This document shows, in pieces, positions 8,705 through 19,402 of a DNA stretch of 64,000 nucleotides. Origin of the DNA: Candidatus Saganbacteria bacterium (GTDB taxonomy: Bacteria; Margulisbacteria; WOR-1; O2-12-FULL-45-9); assembly GCA_016932255.1 (NCBI GenBank), contig JAFGDE010000015.1:93694-157693 (forward strand). The letters are read 5' to 3'. Position 1 is the stretch's first letter, and every line of letters begins with the position of its first letter. Made by a program: the position numbers and the translations under genes. The notes below the pieces were generated by a model. It was not told where the DNA came from. It did no database searches and saw only the letters and a list, made by a program, of their open reading frames with translations.

Positions 8705-11421
8705 TCGGACGATCGTTAGCTTTAGTTTGCCTGGCAGTGGGAGCCTGCTGCCTGCTGCTTGCCCCTGTTCAGGCGCAACAGCATCCTCAAGCCCTTTGGT
8801 CGCAGTACGGCATTGTCATTAACGACACGCCGGGCAATACTCCGCAGGAAAAACCGCAAATATTCAGCGACGGCTACAGCGGCTATATTATTGTCTGGGA
8901 GGACGGCCGCAGCGGTTACTACGATATTTACACGCAGAAGATCGATGAATCCGGCCGCGCCCTTTGGTCAAAGAAAGGGATCCCGGTCTGTGAATGTCCA
9001 GGCAACCAGAATTTTCCTCACGCTGTCGGCGACGGGGCCGGCGGGTTATTTGCCGTCTGGCAGGATTACCGCAGCGGCGCTTCCGATATCTATGCTCAGC
9101 ATATCAATTATCAGGGCAAGACGCTCTGGGGCGAGAAAGGCAAGTTGGTTTGCGGCGCACCGGCCGGCCAGTTCGCTCCACAGGCAGCCGCAGACGGCTC
9201 AGGCGGTGTGATTATCGTCTGGCATGATTACCGCAGCGGCACCGGAGAGGATATTTACGCTCAAAGGCTTGATAACAACGGCGAAGCCGTCTGGGCCAAT
9301 GACGGCGCGCCTGTCTCACTGGCCAAGGGCACGCAATGGTATCCCAAGCTCGTTTCTGACGGCAGCGGCGGGGCCCTTATTACTTGGTCAGACGGCCGCA
9401 ACGGCGCCAGCAACAATGATATTTACATCCAATACCTGAACGCCAGCGGACAGCCTCTTTGGGAAAAAGATGGGATCGCGCTTTGCGCGGCGGAACGCAA
9501 TCAGGAAAAGCCCGTTATCATGGCTGTCACCGAAGAGCGGGCAATCAGCGGCGCTGTTATTGCCTGGCAGGATGAGCGCCACCGCAACACCGATGTCTAC
9601 GCCCAGAAGATCGACCTGAGCGGCCACGTACAATGGGCCCAGGATGGGGTGGCGGTCTGCCTTTTCCCTTACACCCAGCAGAATATCCAGCTTTCACCCG
9701 ACGGTTCGGGTGGGGCCATTTTAGCTTGGGAAGACCAGCGTGAGGAAAAAAGCGACATTTATGTCCAGCGTATCTACAGCAGCGGACAGACCGCCTGGTC
9801 AGAGAACGGCCGGCCGGTCTGCCGCGCTTTTGGCGAGCAAAAAGCGCCGGCGATCACCAAGCTGGTTTCGGAAGACTGGATCATCGTTTGGGAGGATGAA
9901 CAACCGGGCCGCCGCAAGTACGACATTTTCGCGCAGAAGATCAATAGCTCCGGCACCCCGCTGTGGGACCCCCGAGGTCTGCCGCTGGTCTCGGCCCGGC
10001 AGCGGCAAGGCGCGCCGGCGACCACCACAACACCTAAAGGCAATGTTGTCGTTGCCTGGGAAGATGCTCGGGAAGGCAACTACGATATTTATGCCCAGAA
10101 GGTCTCCACCGACGGCGAAACGCTCTGGACAGATCAAGGCGTCGAGGTCTGTGCCGCCATCGGCTCAGTCGTCCAGCAGAACGTTCAGCTGACGCTTACT
10201 GGCAAGGGTGAGATCATTCTGGTCTTTGAGGATGGGCGGCACGGTTATTTCAATATTTACGCTCAGAAGATCTCAAAGGCCGGAGCCCTGGCCTGGGACA
10301 AGCACGGTATTGCGGTGGCAAAAGTGGCCGCCAATCAGGCTAAACCGTGCGTGGTACCCGACGGCAGCGGCGGCGCTTATGTCGCCTGGGAGGATCAAAG
10401 GATAGAGAACCTGCCCAGCATCAGGCTCCAGCGTCTTAGCAGTCAGGGAAAACATCTTTGGGAAAGCAGTCTGCCGGTCGCCAAGGTCAAAGCCCGGCAG
10501 ACAGATCCGCTTATGGTCCCTGACGGGGCCGGCGGGGCGATCATCGCCTGGCAGGACGGCCGGGACATTCTCAGTCTGACCGATCTGTATGTCCAGCGCG
10601 TCAATGCCAAAGGCCAGCTGCTCTGGGGAGAAAAAGGCAAGATCGCCGCCGCGGCCAACGGCGAACAGATCGAAGCGGACATGATCTCCGACGGCGCAGG
10701 CGGCGTCATTTTAACCTGGACGGACTACCGCCGCGGTGACCGCAATCCAGACATCTATGCCCAGCGCCTCAATGCTAAAGGTGCGCCGCTTTGGCAGGAA
10801 GACGGTGTTCTGGTCTGCGGCGCACCGGATGTCCAACGCACCCCCAAACTGATCAGCGATGATCAGGGCGGCGTCATTATCTCCTGGACGGACAAAGGCG
10901 GGGGCAGTTATGATATCTACGCCCAGCGGATCGATAAAGACGGCCAGCCGCTCTGGATGACCGACGGCATCCCCATCAATCAGATGAGCCGGACCCAACA
11001 GAACGCCAGCTTCGGCAATAAACGGGTGCTGGTCTGGGAAGATTATCGCTATGGCAATTGGGATATTTTTGCCTCAGCCATTTCGCCGGCCGGGAAATTG
11101 CTTTGGAACAATGACGGTGTCCCGGTTGTTAACCTACCCCACACCCAGTATGCGCCCCAGATAATTCCCTGGAAGAATAACAGCGTACTGATAGCCTGGG
11201 AAGACTACCGCACCGGCCAGTACTACGAGATATATGTTCAGCGCTTGAACAGTGAGGGCGAGCCTTTATTTGAAGAGAACGGCATGAAGGTCAGATCGCG
11301 CGACGGCGGCAGAGCCCCCAAGATAATCGCTGCGCCCAATGACGACAGCTTCTATGTTTTCTGGGAAGATTATACCGACGGCGGCAAAGCCATCTACGGC
11401 CAGCGCTATCTGCTTTATTGA
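8701..11421 (+). CDS. secreted protein of ~16 tandem 'W.D.R.G.YDIYAQ' repeats (propeller-like)
   Basis: Signal peptide followed by ~16 repeats; ATGA overlap with smc. Confidence 0.85.
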   Translation: MIGRSLALVCLAVGACCLLLAPVQAQQHPQALWSQYGIVINDTPGNTPQEKPQIFSDGYSGYIIVWEDGRSGYYDIYTQKIDESGRALWSKKGIPVCECPGNQNFPHAVGDGAGGLFAVWQDYRSGASDIYAQHINYQGKTLWGEKGKLVCGAPAGQFAPQAAADGSGGVIIVWHDYRSGTGEDIYAQRLDNNGEAVWANDGAPVSLAKGTQWYPKLVSDGSGGALITWSDGRNGASNNDIYIQYLNASGQPLWEKDGIALCAAERNQEKPVIMAVTEERAISGAVIAWQDERHRNTDVYAQKIDLSGHVQWAQDGVAVCLFPYTQQNIQLSPDGSGGAILAWEDQREEKSDIYVQRIYSSGQTAWSENGRPVCRAFGEQKAPAITKLVSEDWIIVWEDEQPGRRKYDIFAQKINSSGTPLWDPRGLPLVSARQRQGAPATTTTPKGNVVVAWEDAREGNYDIYAQKVSTDGETLWTDQGVEVCAAIGSVVQQNVQLTLTGKGEIILVFEDGRHGYFNIYAQKISKAGALAWDKHGIAVAKVAANQAKPCVVPDGSGGAYVAWEDQRIENLPSIRLQRLSSQGKHLWESSLPVAKVKARQTDPLMVPDGAGGAIIAWQDGRDILSLTDLYVQRVNAKGQLLWGEKGKIAAAANGEQIEADMISDGAGGVILTWTDYRRGDRNPDIYAQRLNAKGAPLWQEDGVLVCGAPDVQRTPKLISDDQGGVIISWTDKGGGSYDIYAQRIDKDGQPLWMTDGIPINQMSRTQQNASFGNKRVLVWEDYRYGNWDIFASAISPAGKLLWNNDGVPVVNLPHTQYAPQIIPWKNNSVLIAWEDYRTGQYYEIYVQRLNSEGEPLFEENGMKVRSRDGGRAPKIIAAPNDDSFYVFWEDYTDGGKAIYGQRYLLY

Positions 11422-12618
11422 TCAAAGCCGGCTGGCTTTTTTCTTCAGTTCCCCGGCCTTATCGGTCTTTTCCCACGGTAAATCCAGGTCCGGCCGGCCA
11501 AAGTGGCCGTAGGCCGCGACCTGCCGGTAGAGCGGCCGGCGCAGCTTCAGGTGTTTGATGATCAGGCCCGGCCGCAGGTCAAAATTCTCCTCAACCAGAT
11601 CGGCGATCTTGGCATCAGGGATCTGGCCTGTCCCGAAACTATCGACCATGATCGACAGCGGACGGGCAATGCCGATCGCGTAGGCCAACTGGACCTCGCA
11701 CTTGCTGGCCAGCCCGGCAGACACTATGTTCTTGGCCACCCAGCGTGCGGCGTAAGTTCCGGAACGGTCCACTTTGGTGGGATCTTTTCCGGAGAACGCG
11801 CCGCCGCCGTGGCGGGAGTAGCCGCCATAGGTATCAACGATGATCTTGCGGCCGGTCACGCCGGTATCGCCCTGCGGACCGCCGATGACGAACCTGCCGG
11901 TAGGATTAACATAATACTTGATGTTATCATCGACCAGCTCTGCCGGCAACGTGGGCAGGATGACCCGCTCAAGGACATCTTTTTTCAGGTCTTCCATCCT
12001 GGTGTCAGGCGCATGCTGGGCCGCGATCAGGACCGTATGGACCCTGGCCGGCTTGCCATCGTTATATTCGATCGTGACCTGTGATTTACCGTCAGGCCGC
12101 AAATATGACAACTCGCCGGTTTTGCGCACTTCAGCCAGCTTCTTGGCCAGTCTGTGTGACAGTGAGATCGGCAAGGGCATTAATTCCGGGGTTTCATCGC
12201 AGGCAAAGCCGAACATCAAACCCTGATCGCCGGCCCCCAGCTTTTCCAGGTCTTCCTTGACCACTTCGCCATCCTTGATCTCCTTGGCCGTGTCAACGCC
12301 GCGGGCAATGTCCTTGGACTGGCCCTGGATCGCCACCATCACGCCGCAGGTCTCATAATCAAAACCATACTTGGCCCTGGTATAGCCGACCTCCTTGATA
12401 GTCTGGCGCACGATCTGCGGGATCTCGACATAACAGCCGGTGGTGACCTCGCCGGCCACGATACAGGTGCCGTTGGTCACCAGGGCTTCGACCGCCACGC
12501 GGCCGTGAGGGTCCTTGTCCATGATAGCGTCAAGGATGGAATCAGAGATCTGGTCGCAAACTTTATCAGGATGGCCTTCGGTAACTGACTCAGAGGTAAA
12601 CAAATGGGTCTTCTTCAT
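11422..12618 (-). CDS. metK: S-adenosylmethionine synthetase
   Basis: [47 protein letters not shown]. Confidence 0.98.
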   Translation of the reverse strand: MKKTHLFTSESVTEGHPDKVCDQISDSILDAIMDKDPHGRVAVEALVTNGTCIVAGEVTTGCYVEIPQIVRQTIKEVGYTRAKYGFDYETCGVMVAIQGQSKDIARGVDTAKEIKDGEVVKEDLEKLGAGDQGLMFGFACDETPELMPLPISLSHRLAKKLAEVRKTGELSYLRPDGKSQVTIEYNDGKPARVHTVLIAAQHAPDTRMEDLKKDVLERVILPTLPAELVDDNIKYYVNPTGRFVIGGPQGDTGVTGRKIIVDTYGGYSRHGGGAFSGKDPTKVDRSGTYAARWVAKNIVSAGLASKCEVQLAYAIGIARPLSIMVDSFGTGQIPDAKIADLVEENFDLRPGLIIKHLKLRRPLYRQVAAYGHFGRPDLDLPWEKTDKAGELKKKASRL

Positions 12619-12723
12619 CTTTTCTCCTCCCTCTTACGAGCGGACCGGATACTTTCAATGATTTTCGGTCAACGCTATTTAATTATATGATAAGTATAAT
12701 GACCCGGCGAGAATATGTCAACT

Positions 12724-13836
12724 TTAAGGGCCGACATATTTTAAGATCGTGCCGTTATCGCCCACGATTCTGCCGGTTAAACCTCCCGGCGCATAAAGGC
12801 CGTTCAAGCTCACGCCTGTGCCGCTATCCTGAGTGATCCAGGTGACGCCGGCATTGGTGGTCTTGTAGATCTGTCCGCCTGACCCGGCCACGACTAAAGC
12901 CGATGACTGTACGGCAATAGAGTTAATAGTGCCAAATGCGCCCGGGATGGTGATGGCGGTCCAATTACTGCCGTTATCAGTTGTCCTGATCACTTTGCCG
13001 CCGGCGCCGATCCAGCCGTTGCCGCTGCCGTCAAAAACTACTGTTCCAAAAGACTCGCCGCTGACCGGACTGGTGACCTGAGCCCAATTGGCCCCTCCGT
13101 CAGTTGTCTTAATGATCGATGACGATTTCCCGACGATCCAGCCGGTCGTGTCGTTCAGAAAATAAACTCCCTGCAGGTCCTGGTGCACAGCGGTGGTCTG
13201 CGTGTCCCAGGATGTGCCGCCATTGGTCGTCTTACGAATAGTAAAACTGTTCCCGACTGCCCAGCCGGTACTGGAGTTAATAAAATTCAAGTCATTCAGC
13301 TGCGAGCTGGCTCCGGCATTCTGGTTGCTCCAGCTACTGCCGCCGTTAATCGTTTTAATGATCGTCCCGGAACTGCCCACGGCCCAGCCAACTGATGAAG
13401 TGACGAATTGCACCGCATAAAGCGCCTCGGTCGTGCCGCTGGTCTGACCGGCCCAACTGCTGGTATATTTCAAGACCGTGCCGCTAGCACCTACGGCCCA
13501 GCCGTTGCTGAAATCGATAAAATGAATGCCATACAGGTCTTCGCTCGTCCCGCTGGTCTCCGGCGTCCAAATGGTTGAGGTCGTGGTTGATGTTGTAGTC
13601 GTGCTCGTGGTCAAAGGAACGGTTGAAGTCGTGCTGGCTGAGGTCGTACTGGTTGATCCACCTGTCGTTGTAGAAGTGCTGACAAGAGTGGTCGAACTGC
13701 CTGAAGTAGTCGTTGCAGTAATTGTTGTCGTTGGATTGTTGACCTTAGCGCAACCGCCGGACTGGCCGATAAAAAAGACCGTGCAGACCAACAAAGCCAA
13801 GCCTAACGTTCCTAAAACGATCAGATGTTTGTGCAT
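12724..13836 (-). CDS. lipoprotein with Thr/Ser-rich linker and YCF48/BNR-like repeats
   Basis: Signal with SGGCA lipobox-like; TTTSTTTT linker; GWAVG..GTI.KTT.GG..W repeats. Confidence 0.85.
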   Translation of the reverse strand: MHKHLIVLGTLGLALLVCTVFFIGQSGGCAKVNNPTTTITATTTSGSSTTLVSTSTTTGGSTSTTSASTTSTVPLTTSTTTTSTTTSTIWTPETSGTSEDLYGIHFIDFSNGWAVGASGTVLKYTSSWAGQTSGTTEALYAVQFVTSSVGWAVGSSGTIIKTINGGSSWSNQNAGASSQLNDLNFINSSTGWAVGNSFTIRKTTNGGTSWDTQTTAVHQDLQGVYFLNDTTGWIVGKSSSIIKTTDGGANWAQVTSPVSGESFGTVVFDGSGNGWIGAGGKVIRTTDNGSNWTAITIPGAFGTINSIAVQSSALVVAGSGGQIYKTTNAGVTWITQDSGTGVSLNGLYAPGGLTGRIVGDNGTILKYVGP

Positions 13837-13870
13837 ATCAGTTTGCTGAGTTTAACTGCAAGGGCCAGCC

Positions 13871-15772
13871 ATGTCAACATATGATAGAATAGTCTGCGTG
13901 ACAAACAGGACCAGGTCCATTAAATATGCAATAGGTGCCCTGATCTTCCTGGGCACGCTGGCGATATATCTCCTGACCCTTTGCCCGACAGTGCCGCCTC
14001 GCGACAGCGGAGAGCTAATCACGGCCGCCTACACTCTGGGGATCACACATCCACCTGGCTATCCAGTTTACACGGTACTCGGCAAATTATTTACCTATAT
14101 ACCATGGGGCAATATTGCCTGGCGGGTCAATTTCATGTCCGCGGTCTTTGCTTCGGCAACCGTTACCTTGCTCTATTATCTGGTACTGGAGCTGACCGGC
14201 AGCCTTCCGGCAGCTACTTTGAGCGCCTTAAGCCTGGCCTTTGCCCCCTTCTTCTGGTCCCTGGCCCTGGTGGCGGAAGTCTTTCAGCTCAACGCCTTTT
14301 TCACTATCTTGAACATTTATTTGCTGTGGCTCTGGTCGCAAAAAAGAGACTTTAAACTTTTAGCTGCCTTTGCTTTCATCTGGGGACTGAGTTTCAGCCA
14401 CCACCATACCACTGCCCTGCTGGGTCCAGGCTTTCTCTATATTATCCTAGTCACTGACTGGCGGGTGCTGACAAAACTAAAGAACTGGGCGATACTAGCA
14501 GGTTGTTTCCTGGTCGGGCTCATACCATATATATATCTGCCGCTGCGCTCGCTGGCCAATCCGTACATCGACTGGGGTGACCCGCAAACAACAGAAAGGT
14601 TCCTTGATGTTGTGCTGCGGCGCCAATTCGGTTCAATGCGCCTTGATCCTGCTCTGCCGCAAGCCGCCTACACCCTCGAGATGATAATGGCCAATCTCAA
14701 GGTCTATTTCGGCTGGCTGATCAAGCAGTTCACCATTGTTGGCTTTATCCTCGGTCTGACCGGAACGGTCATTGCTTATTTTAAGGATAAGAAACTGTTC
14801 TTTTTCAATCTGCTATTGTTCCTTTTCTCCGGCCTTATCTTCGTTCTTCTAGCCGCTTATCCTTTTCACGTCAAGACCTATCAGCTTTACTGCGGCACCA
14901 TCTTGCGGCGTTTTATGCTGCCGTCTTTCATTGTCTTTGCGATCTGGCTCGGCCTGGCAGCTGCCGCTATCATCAACTGGCGGCCGGACAAACGCGTCAG
15001 CCTGGCTCTGGGGGGGACTTTCCTGCTCATCCCGGCCTTTGTCCTGGCCATTAACTTCAAGACCGTTGACATGAGCCGTTATTATTATGTTGAGGACTTG
15101 ATCAATAATATATTAAGATCGGCCAAGCCAAACTCGATCATCTTTGCTAACGCCGACACATCGCTTTTCAGCCTCTGGTACATGCAGGGGGTGGAGGGGA
15201 AGCGTCCCGACATACGTATCATCAGTTCCACCCCGCAAAAATGGCGGGCTGAGCGCATCATGCGCGAAGCGCCCGGGCTAATGGGTTTCAAGCAACAGCC
15301 GACCGAAGAAGAGATCCAGGCCAGGATAGCCTCCTATCCCAATGGCTTTGTTTTCTTCCATGACCTGATCAGAAGGAATGCCGCAAAAATGGACATCTAC
15401 ACCGACCTGGACGATTCCAAGACCTTCGGCCCGATGTTCGACTATCTGGCGCCCAACGGCTTGTTGTACAAGTTCCTAAGCACCAAGGACACGAAAGCTA
15501 AACTTACCCAACTAAAAACCACTTATCATCTCTGGGACGACTATAAATACACCGTGCCGCTCAGCACGATCAACATGAACGATTATTCGGCCAGGGAACT
15601 GTTGACTTTTTACGCGGAAGGGCATAATTTTGCCGGTCTGGTCTATGTCTTTAACCGGGACTATTCTGAAGCTGTCAAGGAATTCAACAAAGCTCTGGCG
15701 CTTTATCCCAATTACCCCTCAGCCATGATCAATTTGCAGAAACTTCATTCTCTGAAACAGCGGGCTAATTAA
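13871..15772 (+). CDS. DUF2723-family membrane protein (TMEM260/O-mannosyltransferase-like), C-terminal TPR-like segment
   Basis: YLLTLCPTVPPRDSGELITAAYTLGITHPPGYPVYTVLGKLF plus multiple TM segments. Confidence 0.85.
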   Translation: MSTYDRIVCVTNRTRSIKYAIGALIFLGTLAIYLLTLCPTVPPRDSGELITAAYTLGITHPPGYPVYTVLGKLFTYIPWGNIAWRVNFMSAVFASATVTLLYYLVLELTGSLPAATLSALSLAFAPFFWSLALVAEVFQLNAFFTILNIYLLWLWSQKRDFKLLAAFAFIWGLSFSHHHTTALLGPGFLYIILVTDWRVLTKLKNWAILAGCFLVGLIPYIYLPLRSLANPYIDWGDPQTTERFLDVVLRRQFGSMRLDPALPQAAYTLEMIMANLKVYFGWLIKQFTIVGFILGLTGTVIAYFKDKKLFFFNLLLFLFSGLIFVLLAAYPFHVKTYQLYCGTILRRFMLPSFIVFAIWLGLAAAAIINWRPDKRVSLALGGTFLLIPAFVLAINFKTVDMSRYYYVEDLINNILRSAKPNSIIFANADTSLFSLWYMQGVEGKRPDIRIISSTPQKWRAERIMREAPGLMGFKQQPTEEEIQARIASYPNGFVFFHDLIRRNAAKMDIYTDLDDSKTFGPMFDYLAPNGLLYKFLSTKDTKAKLTQLKTTYHLWDDYKYTVPLSTINMNDYSARELLTFYAEGHNFAGLVYVFNRDYSEAVKEFNKALALYPNYPSAMINLQKLHSLKQRAN

Positions 15773-15799
15773 AAAGGAGCGGGGAAACCCGCTCCTTTT
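15772..15799 (+). terminator. rho-independent-type hairpin
   Basis: AAAAGGAGCGGG GAAA CCCGCTCCTTTT between convergent genes. Confidence 0.8.
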
Positions 15800-15825
15800 A
15801 GAGAAACAAAGGCTAAATTAATACA

Positions 15826-17310
15826 TTATGGTCCGACATATTTGAGCGCTGTGCCGTTGGCGCCGACCGCCCAGCCTTCGGTCGAATCATAGAAATGCAT
15901 GTCCCAAAGCGTAGCTGTCGTGCCGGTCCCTTGGACCTCCCAGGAAGCGCCGGCATTGGTTGTATAGAGGACCAACCCATTCTCGCCGCAGACCCAGCCG
16001 GTCTGGTCATCCAGGAAATGCAGGCCGTAGAGGTTGTTGGTCGTTCCGGTCGCGACCTGGGTCCAGGTAGCCGCACCGCCATCCCCGGCATTGGTCGAAC
16101 GCAGGACCAGTCCGCCATCACCCACGATCCAGCCGTCATACGGCTGCGGCACATGGACATCATTGAGCGTTGCGGTCACCCCGCTGGTCTGGGAGACCCA
16201 GGTCCCTCCGCCAGTCGAGAACTTTATTGTGCCGTTCGGCCCGACCGCCCAGCAGTAATTGGAGTACGAAAACCCGAAAAGATCCTCGGTCGTGCCGCTG
16301 GCCTCCCTGGTCCAATTGGAGCCACCGTTCGTTGTCGCTAAGATCGTCCCGTTAGCCCCGACCGCCCAACCTTGAGCCGGTGAGCTGTCCTTAAATGCCA
16401 CCGCGTAAAGGGCTTCTGACGTTATGCTTGTAGCCGTTCCCAGGCTGCTGTAATTCGTCGTGGCCAGGAAGGTGCCAACGTCACCCACTACTGTCGTACG
16501 GTGATTGGCCCCGCCATCGTCAGCATAATCAATATCGAACAGGGCATTGCTGGTTGAAGGGGACCAATCCGACCACATCCCTATAGTGGTTGTTGAATAC
16601 CGCACTGCCACACCACCACCGCCTACCGCATAGGCGCACCCGGGGGAATATACATCAATGCCCCAAAGGTCAACGGTCGTAGTGCTGTCATAGCTCTTCC
16701 AGAGCGTTGAGGTGGTCGTGCCGGTCGTTGTCGTGGTGCTAGTGGTAGAAACGGTCGTAGAAGTTGACGTCGTTGTTACGCTCGTTGTCGTGGTGCTTGT
16801 CGTCGTCGTGGCCGGCGGCTGGAGCGAAAAGCTCCAGATACGGGTAGTCACGATATTGCCGAAGATATCCTTAAGGTTAGGAGTACCGATGATATCAACG
16901 TTGTTACCTGAAGCCATTGCTTTAAGGCCAGAAGCCGACAGGCCGGACCAACCTGCGACCGAGACCGAAAGCGTCTTATTGCTGTTGGACCAGGCGATAG
17001 AATTGACAGAAGGCGTTCCAGCATTGTGGTCCGCGCCGAATGTCAGGTATGTGCCGAAAAGATTACCGGCTGTGATCCCGGCCGTATCGATCGGATAATC
17101 AAAATTGGCGGTCAGTACTCCATCCGGCGATACATTCGTGGAGCCCACGGCCGGGCTCTGGCTTTTCAGCACCGGCACCGAAATATCATTCGCCTCTTCG
17201 CAGCCGGACAGAGCCAACCCAAAAGCGACCAGGCCAAGACACATTAACCAAACTATCTTTTTGTTCATCCTAAACCTCCCAAGGGAAAAATCCAAATAAG
17301 AGTATACCAA
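15826..17310 (-). CDS. lipoprotein with Big_5-like domain, Thr/Ser linker and YCF48-like repeats
   Basis: ALSGCEE lipobox; TTTTSTTTTSVTTTS linker; GWAVGANGTI repeats; paralogous to 12724..13836. Confidence 0.85.
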   Translation of the reverse strand: MVYSYLDFSLGRFRMNKKIVWLMCLGLVAFGLALSGCEEANDISVPVLKSQSPAVGSTNVSPDGVLTANFDYPIDTAGITAGNLFGTYLTFGADHNAGTPSVNSIAWSNSNKTLSVSVAGWSGLSASGLKAMASGNNVDIIGTPNLKDIFGNIVTTRIWSFSLQPPATTTTSTTTTSVTTTSTSTTVSTTSTTTTTGTTTSTLWKSYDSTTTVDLWGIDVYSPGCAYAVGGGGVAVRYSTTTIGMWSDWSPSTSNALFDIDYADDGGANHRTTVVGDVGTFLATTNYSSLGTATSITSEALYAVAFKDSSPAQGWAVGANGTILATTNGGSNWTREASGTTEDLFGFSYSNYCWAVGPNGTIKFSTGGGTWVSQTSGVTATLNDVHVPQPYDGWIVGDGGLVLRSTNAGDGGAATWTQVATGTTNNLYGLHFLDDQTGWVCGENGLVLYTTNAGASWEVQGTGTTATLWDMHFYDSTEGWAVGANGTALKYVGP

Positions 17311-17354
17311 ACTAATTTGCTATGTCAACCAAATGGCTATATAATATAATATTA

Positions 17355-17777
17355 ATGGGCGACCTGAGCGAACATTTTAACAACAAGGATTTTGCCTGCC
17401 GCTGCAACGTCTGCCAGGGAGAATACAAGATACACCTGGGCCTGGTCGGGGCGCTGGAGCAAATCGGCGGGAATTTCCGTAAAAAGGTCAGGATCGATTC
17501 CGCTTTCTGGTGCGACGATTACCACGAGAAGCAGAATAAACCCAAACGCAGCTTTCACACCAAGGGCAAGGCCGTCCACATCCATATTGACGGCGTTACC
17601 CCGCAGGATCTTTTCAAGTATTGCGAAACGGTCCCTGAATTGCGCGGCCTGGTCTTTTATCCCAAAGAGCCTTTCATACATATTGATACCCGTCCCGGCG
17701 ACCCGGTCCGGCTGGTCAAGGAAGGCAACAATTACAATCCCCTGACGCCTGAAAAAAGAGCCAAGTACGGGTTTTAA
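17355..17777 (+). CDS. peptidase M15-like / DUF882-type protein
   Basis: HFNNKDFACRCNVC...FHTKGKAVHIHIDG...FIHIDTRP; ATG at 17355 preferred over 17322. Confidence 0.75.
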   Translation: MGDLSEHFNNKDFACRCNVCQGEYKIHLGLVGALEQIGGNFRKKVRIDSAFWCDDYHEKQNKPKRSFHTKGKAVHIHIDGVTPQDLFKYCETVPELRGLVFYPKEPFIHIDTRPGDPVRLVKEGNNYNPLTPEKRAKYGF

Positions 17778-17780
17778 ACC

Positions 17781-18692
17781 GTGCAAAATCCGAAATCCTC
17801 AGCCGACGGCGGACAAAATCAGAAAAAAGACCGGATCACTCAGTTCTTAGGCCATCTGAAGACCGAGCGGAACTATTCACCACACACCCTGAGCAACTAC
17901 CAGCGCGACCTGAATTTTCTGCTGGAGTTTATCGGCCAGAGGCAGATTGACCGCTCTGTTGCCCGGGAGTATCTTCTGGCCCTGGAAAAGAAACGCTATT
18001 CCAGGCGCTCCATTGCCAGGAAATTGTCCTCAGCCAGGTCGTTCTTTCGGTTCCTTGCCAGAGAGAAGTTTATAGACCAGAATCCTTTTGAGAATCTGCT
18101 TACGCCAAAACTGCCGAAGAAACTGCCCAATTTCCTCTACCCCGAAGAGCTGACCGGCCTGTTCAATGCGCCTGGCCTGAAGACCGCACAGGGTCTGCGC
18201 GACAGAGCGATCCTTGAGATCCTCTACGGCACAGGCCTGCGCGTGACAGAAATAAAGAGAATGAACCTGGGGGACATTGATTTTGATGAGGGGGAGATCA
18301 AGGTCCTGGGCAAAGGTTCGAAAGAGCGCATAGTCCTGTTCGGCTCTCATGCCCGGCAGGCGCTGCAAAACTACTTCAAACACGGGCGGCCCGAACTGGC
18401 CTTGGGCAAAAAGACCCCGGTCGTATTCCTCAACCGCCGGGGGACGCGGCTGACCACCAGATCGATCGAACGCATGATCAGCCGCTGTGCCGGCCTGGCC
18501 GGACTGAACAAAAAGGTCACTCCGCATACTTTGCGCCATTCCTTTGCCACTCATCTGCTCTCAGGGGGCGCTGACCTGCGTATGGTCCAGGAACTGCTGG
18601 GCCACGTTTCGCTGTCCACAACCCAGGTTTACACCCATATCACCAAGGAACGCCTCAAAGAGGTCTATGATTCAGCCCATCCCAGGGCCTGA
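17781..18692 (+). CDS. xerC: tyrosine recombinase XerC/XerD-like
   Basis: ILYGTGLRVTEI, HTLRHSFATHLLSGGADLRMVQELLGHVSLSTTQVYTHI. Confidence 0.92.
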   Translation: MQNPKSSADGGQNQKKDRITQFLGHLKTERNYSPHTLSNYQRDLNFLLEFIGQRQIDRSVAREYLLALEKKRYSRRSIARKLSSARSFFRFLAREKFIDQNPFENLLTPKLPKKLPNFLYPEELTGLFNAPGLKTAQGLRDRAILEILYGTGLRVTEIKRMNLGDIDFDEGEIKVLGKGSKERIVLFGSHARQALQNYFKHGRPELALGKKTPVVFLNRRGTRLTTRSIERMISRCAGLAGLNKKVTPHTLRHSFATHLLSGGADLRMVQELLGHVSLSTTQVYTHITKERLKEVYDSAHPRA

Positions 18693-18754
18693 CTGCCGTC
18701 AGGCAGGCAAATCGTTGACCCGGTCCCTGAAATCCAGTATAATAGGCCCTTGTT

Positions 18755-19186
18755 GTGAAAATCGACCTTACGGAATTGCTGCAAAAGGTCGGTAACGAGG
18801 CTGATCTGGCAGAGGAGATCACAGTTTCCTGGCCTGAAGACAGCCTGACCTTGACCAAGCCGATAAGGCTCGATCTGCATCTGGTCAATACCGGCAGTTC
18901 GGTGCTTTTGACCGGCCGGGCAGAGACCGAAGCTGAGCTGGAATGCTCCAGGTGCTTGAAGAAGTACCGCGTGCCTCTGGCCGCTGACCTGGAAGAGGAG
19001 TTCACTCTTGATCCGGTCAGGCAGGGAGCCGGCGAAACAGAGTTGCATGCTGAAGATTTCGCTTCGCCGATTGACCCGGATAACAGTATCGATCTGGCCG
19101 AGATCATTAGACAGGATCTGCTGCTGGCTTTGCCGATCAAAACACTCTGCCAGCAGAACTGTCAGGGAATAAAAGGAGAAGAATAG
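18755..19186 (+). CDS. DUF177 (YceD-like) protein
   Basis: ECSRCLKKYRVPL motif, directly upstream of rpmF; GTG start. Confidence 0.85.
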   Translation: MKIDLTELLQKVGNEADLAEEITVSWPEDSLTLTKPIRLDLHLVNTGSSVLLTGRAETEAELECSRCLKKYRVPLAADLEEEFTLDPVRQGAGETELHAEDFASPIDPDNSIDLAEIIRQDLLLALPIKTLCQQNCQGIKGEE

Positions 19187-19189
19187 ACC

Positions 19190-19402
19190 ATGCCAATGCC
19201 AAAAAAGCGCCATTCTAACGTTCGCCAGGGTAAACGCCGCGCTTCAAACTATACTCTGAGCGCAGCCAGCACCAGCCGCTGTTCTGCCTGCGGTTCCCCG
19301 ATCCTGCCCCACCACGCCTGCCCTACCTGCGGTAATTATAAAGGCCGTCAGGCGATCAAGATCAAGGCCGAGAAAAAGAAGGGGAAAAAGGAGCAAGAGT
19401 AA
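19190..19402 (+). CDS. rpmF: 50S ribosomal protein L32
   Basis: MPMPKKRHSNVRQGKRRASN and zinc ribbon CSACGSPILPHHACPTCGNY. Confidence 0.96.
   Translation: MPMPKKRHSNVRQGKRRASNYTLSAASTSRCSACGSPILPHHACPTCGNYKGRQAIKIKAEKKKGKKEQE

Noticed and set aside
12619-12723. SAM riboswitch upstream of metK
   Set aside because: Leader lacks recognisable SAM-I/II motifs and is short and AT-rich.
13526-13849. Val-rich ORFs antisense to Thr-linkers (also 16712..17098)
   Set aside because: Shadow ORFs caused by ACN/GTN repeat codons on the real coding strand.
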